NCBI GenBank assembly: GCA_947627825.1 | Contig: CANQXO010000017.1 | Coordinates: 1 to 18,804 of the forward strand | Reading direction: 5' to 3' | DNA from: an uncultured Clostridia bacterium | GTDB taxonomy: Bacteria > Bacillota_A > Clostridia > TANB77 > CAG-508 | Length of the DNA: 18,804 bases | Part shown: positions 18,081 through 18,804 of the stretch, piece after piece | Numbering within the stretch: the first letter of the stretch is position 1 | How the letters are laid out: each line of letters opens with the position of its first letter | Translations under genes and position numbers: made by a program | Notes under the pieces: generated by a model | What the model was told of the DNA's origin: nothing | Databases searched by the model: none | What the model saw: the letters and a program-made list of their open reading frames with translations, nothing else

Positions 18081-18804
18081 TATTGAATTATATTTTCTGC
18101 AATTGCCCTTGCTAATAGTGGAGGAACTGCGTTCCCAATTTGTTGATATTGAGAAAGATTTTTCTCCCAAGACATAGTTGTTCTCTTTCCGCAAAATATA
18201 TAAGTATCAGGGAAAGATTGTAATCTTGCACCTTCTCTTGCAGTAAAATTACGATTTAGAAATGGGTGAATAAAATTACTTTGAAAACTTGCTGGAACAG
18301 TAGGAGATGGTTTATCTGGGTATGGTCGCATATTATTTTGTGAAAATACCTTTCCACTAATTTTTGAAGCATCTCCTCTTTTTCGTTGTTGATAGCATTG
18401 ATCGACATCAGCGACAGACTGACCAAAATTAATATTTTGAAATCGTTCAATAAGCCTTTGTGTATGGTGCATAGCCACATGATTATAAACGCCGTCACTA
18501 TTATTTCTAGCCCATTGTTGATAATCATTTGTAGGTTCTTGAGAATATTCTATAAACTCTTCTCCTTCGCCAGAATCTATTTGTGGTAGATCCATAATTG
18601 CCTGTTCTATGGTTACTTGTTCATTTCCAAATATAAATGGAGTAGGACCTATATTTTCTTCATCAAAAGGAATATCTTTTCTAAATCCAATAAATACAAC
18701 CCTCAAACGAGATTGTGGTACGCCATATTCAGCTGCATTCAATTTGCAAATTTTAACATTATACCCTACCTTTGTATATTCTTGTAATATTAAGTCTTTT
18801 ACAC
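18053..18804 (-). CDS. DNA (cytosine-5-)-methyltransferase, C-terminal part (gene runs off the right edge)
   Basis: The frame is open from the stop at 18053-18055 to the right edge, giving about 250 visible C-terminal residues; the TTG at 18742 is internal, because the family sequence continues upstream of it (ILQEYTKVGYNVKICKLNAA). Visible C5-methyltransferase motifs are: the motif VIII region AAEYGVPQSRLRVVFIGFR; a variable, probably target-recognising region in the middle; motif IX (RPYPDKPSPT, then REGARLQSFPDTYIFCG); and motif X (QIGNAVPPLLARAIAENI). The SAM-binding and catalytic Pro-Cys motifs I-IV must lie outside the window. It methylates cytosine at carbon 5 in a specific site, most likely to protect the host from the neighbouring endonuclease. 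The visible part shows no frameshift. The two genes are convergent, so each has separate control. Confidence 0.93.
   Translation of the reverse strand, partial: VKDLILQEYTKVGYNVKICKLNAAEYGVPQSRLRVVFIGFRKDIPFDEENIGPTPFIFGNEQVTIEQAIMDLPQIDSGEGEEFIEYSQEPTNDYQQWARNNSDGVYNHVAMHHTQRLIERFQNINFGQSVADVDQCYQQRKRGDASKISGKVFSQNNMRPYPDKPSPTVPASFQSNFIHPFLNRNFTAREGARLQSFPDTYIFCGKRTTMSWEKNLSQYQQIGNAVPPLLARAIAENIIQYLKKETNLK

Noticed and set aside
18256..18589. Small frames on both strands within the methyltransferase region
   Set aside because: They overlap the strongly supported methyltransferase in other frames and lack family similarity or ribosome binding sites.
18742..18742. TTG at 18742 as the start of the methyltransferase
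   Set aside because: Typical methyltransferase sequence continues in frame upstream to the window edge, and motifs I-IV would be missing with this start.

Overview
The window is very AT-rich and strongly prefers A- and T-ending codons (ATA, AGA, GTA, AAA). It has a good AGGAGG Shine-Dalgarno site and an ATG start at 17215, and TGA is used as a stop (17159-17161 and the methyltransferase stop at 18053-18055), which argues against mollicutes. Together with the protein families, this suggests a low-GC Gram-positive, probably a gut-type clostridial lineage. The species cannot be read from the sequence.

Layout: (1) 2-8869, plus strand: the 3' part (over 2,950 codons) of a giant surface protein whose 5' end lies outside the window. 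It has Listeria-Bacteroides (Flg_new) and MucBP-like repeats at the visible N-terminal side, twelve DUF11-type beta-sandwich repeats in the middle, Cna-B-type domains on both sides, and one C-terminal membrane anchor. (2) 8870-8962: a short gap almost filled by a long stem-loop whose right arm carries the only good Shine-Dalgarno sequence of the next gene. (3) 8963-17161, plus strand: a cyclic beta-1,2-glucan synthase-type membrane enzyme (glycosyltransferase, cyclisation domain and GH94 phosphorylase-like domain). It appears cut off at its C-terminus. (4) 17162-18804: a restriction-modification pair. A PD-(D/E)XK restriction endonuclease (plus strand) and a C5-cytosine DNA methyltransferase (minus strand, running off the right edge) converge on a shared bidirectional terminator.

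The first two genes would both shape the cell envelope: a long adhesin-like stalk and an enzyme making or remodelling beta-1,2-glucan. The restriction-modification genes look like an accessory cassette next to, and possibly inserted into, the 3' end of the glucan synthase gene. The family similarity of that enzyme stops at the conserved GGQYTH motif, about 110 bp before its stop codon.

Three structures are not explained by ordinary gene content. The first is a perfect 36-bp inverted repeat with nested palindromes and a GC-rich GGGACGGGG core, embedded in frame in the glucan synthase gene; it resembles a REP/BIME-type palindromic element. The second is a five-unit, nine-residue degenerate tandem repeat inside the GH94 catalytic domain. 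The third is a regular two-type (A/B) alternation in the DUF11 array, flanked by a duplicated MucBP / beta-domain / Cna-B module. I saw no RNA genes, CRISPR array or complete insertion sequence.
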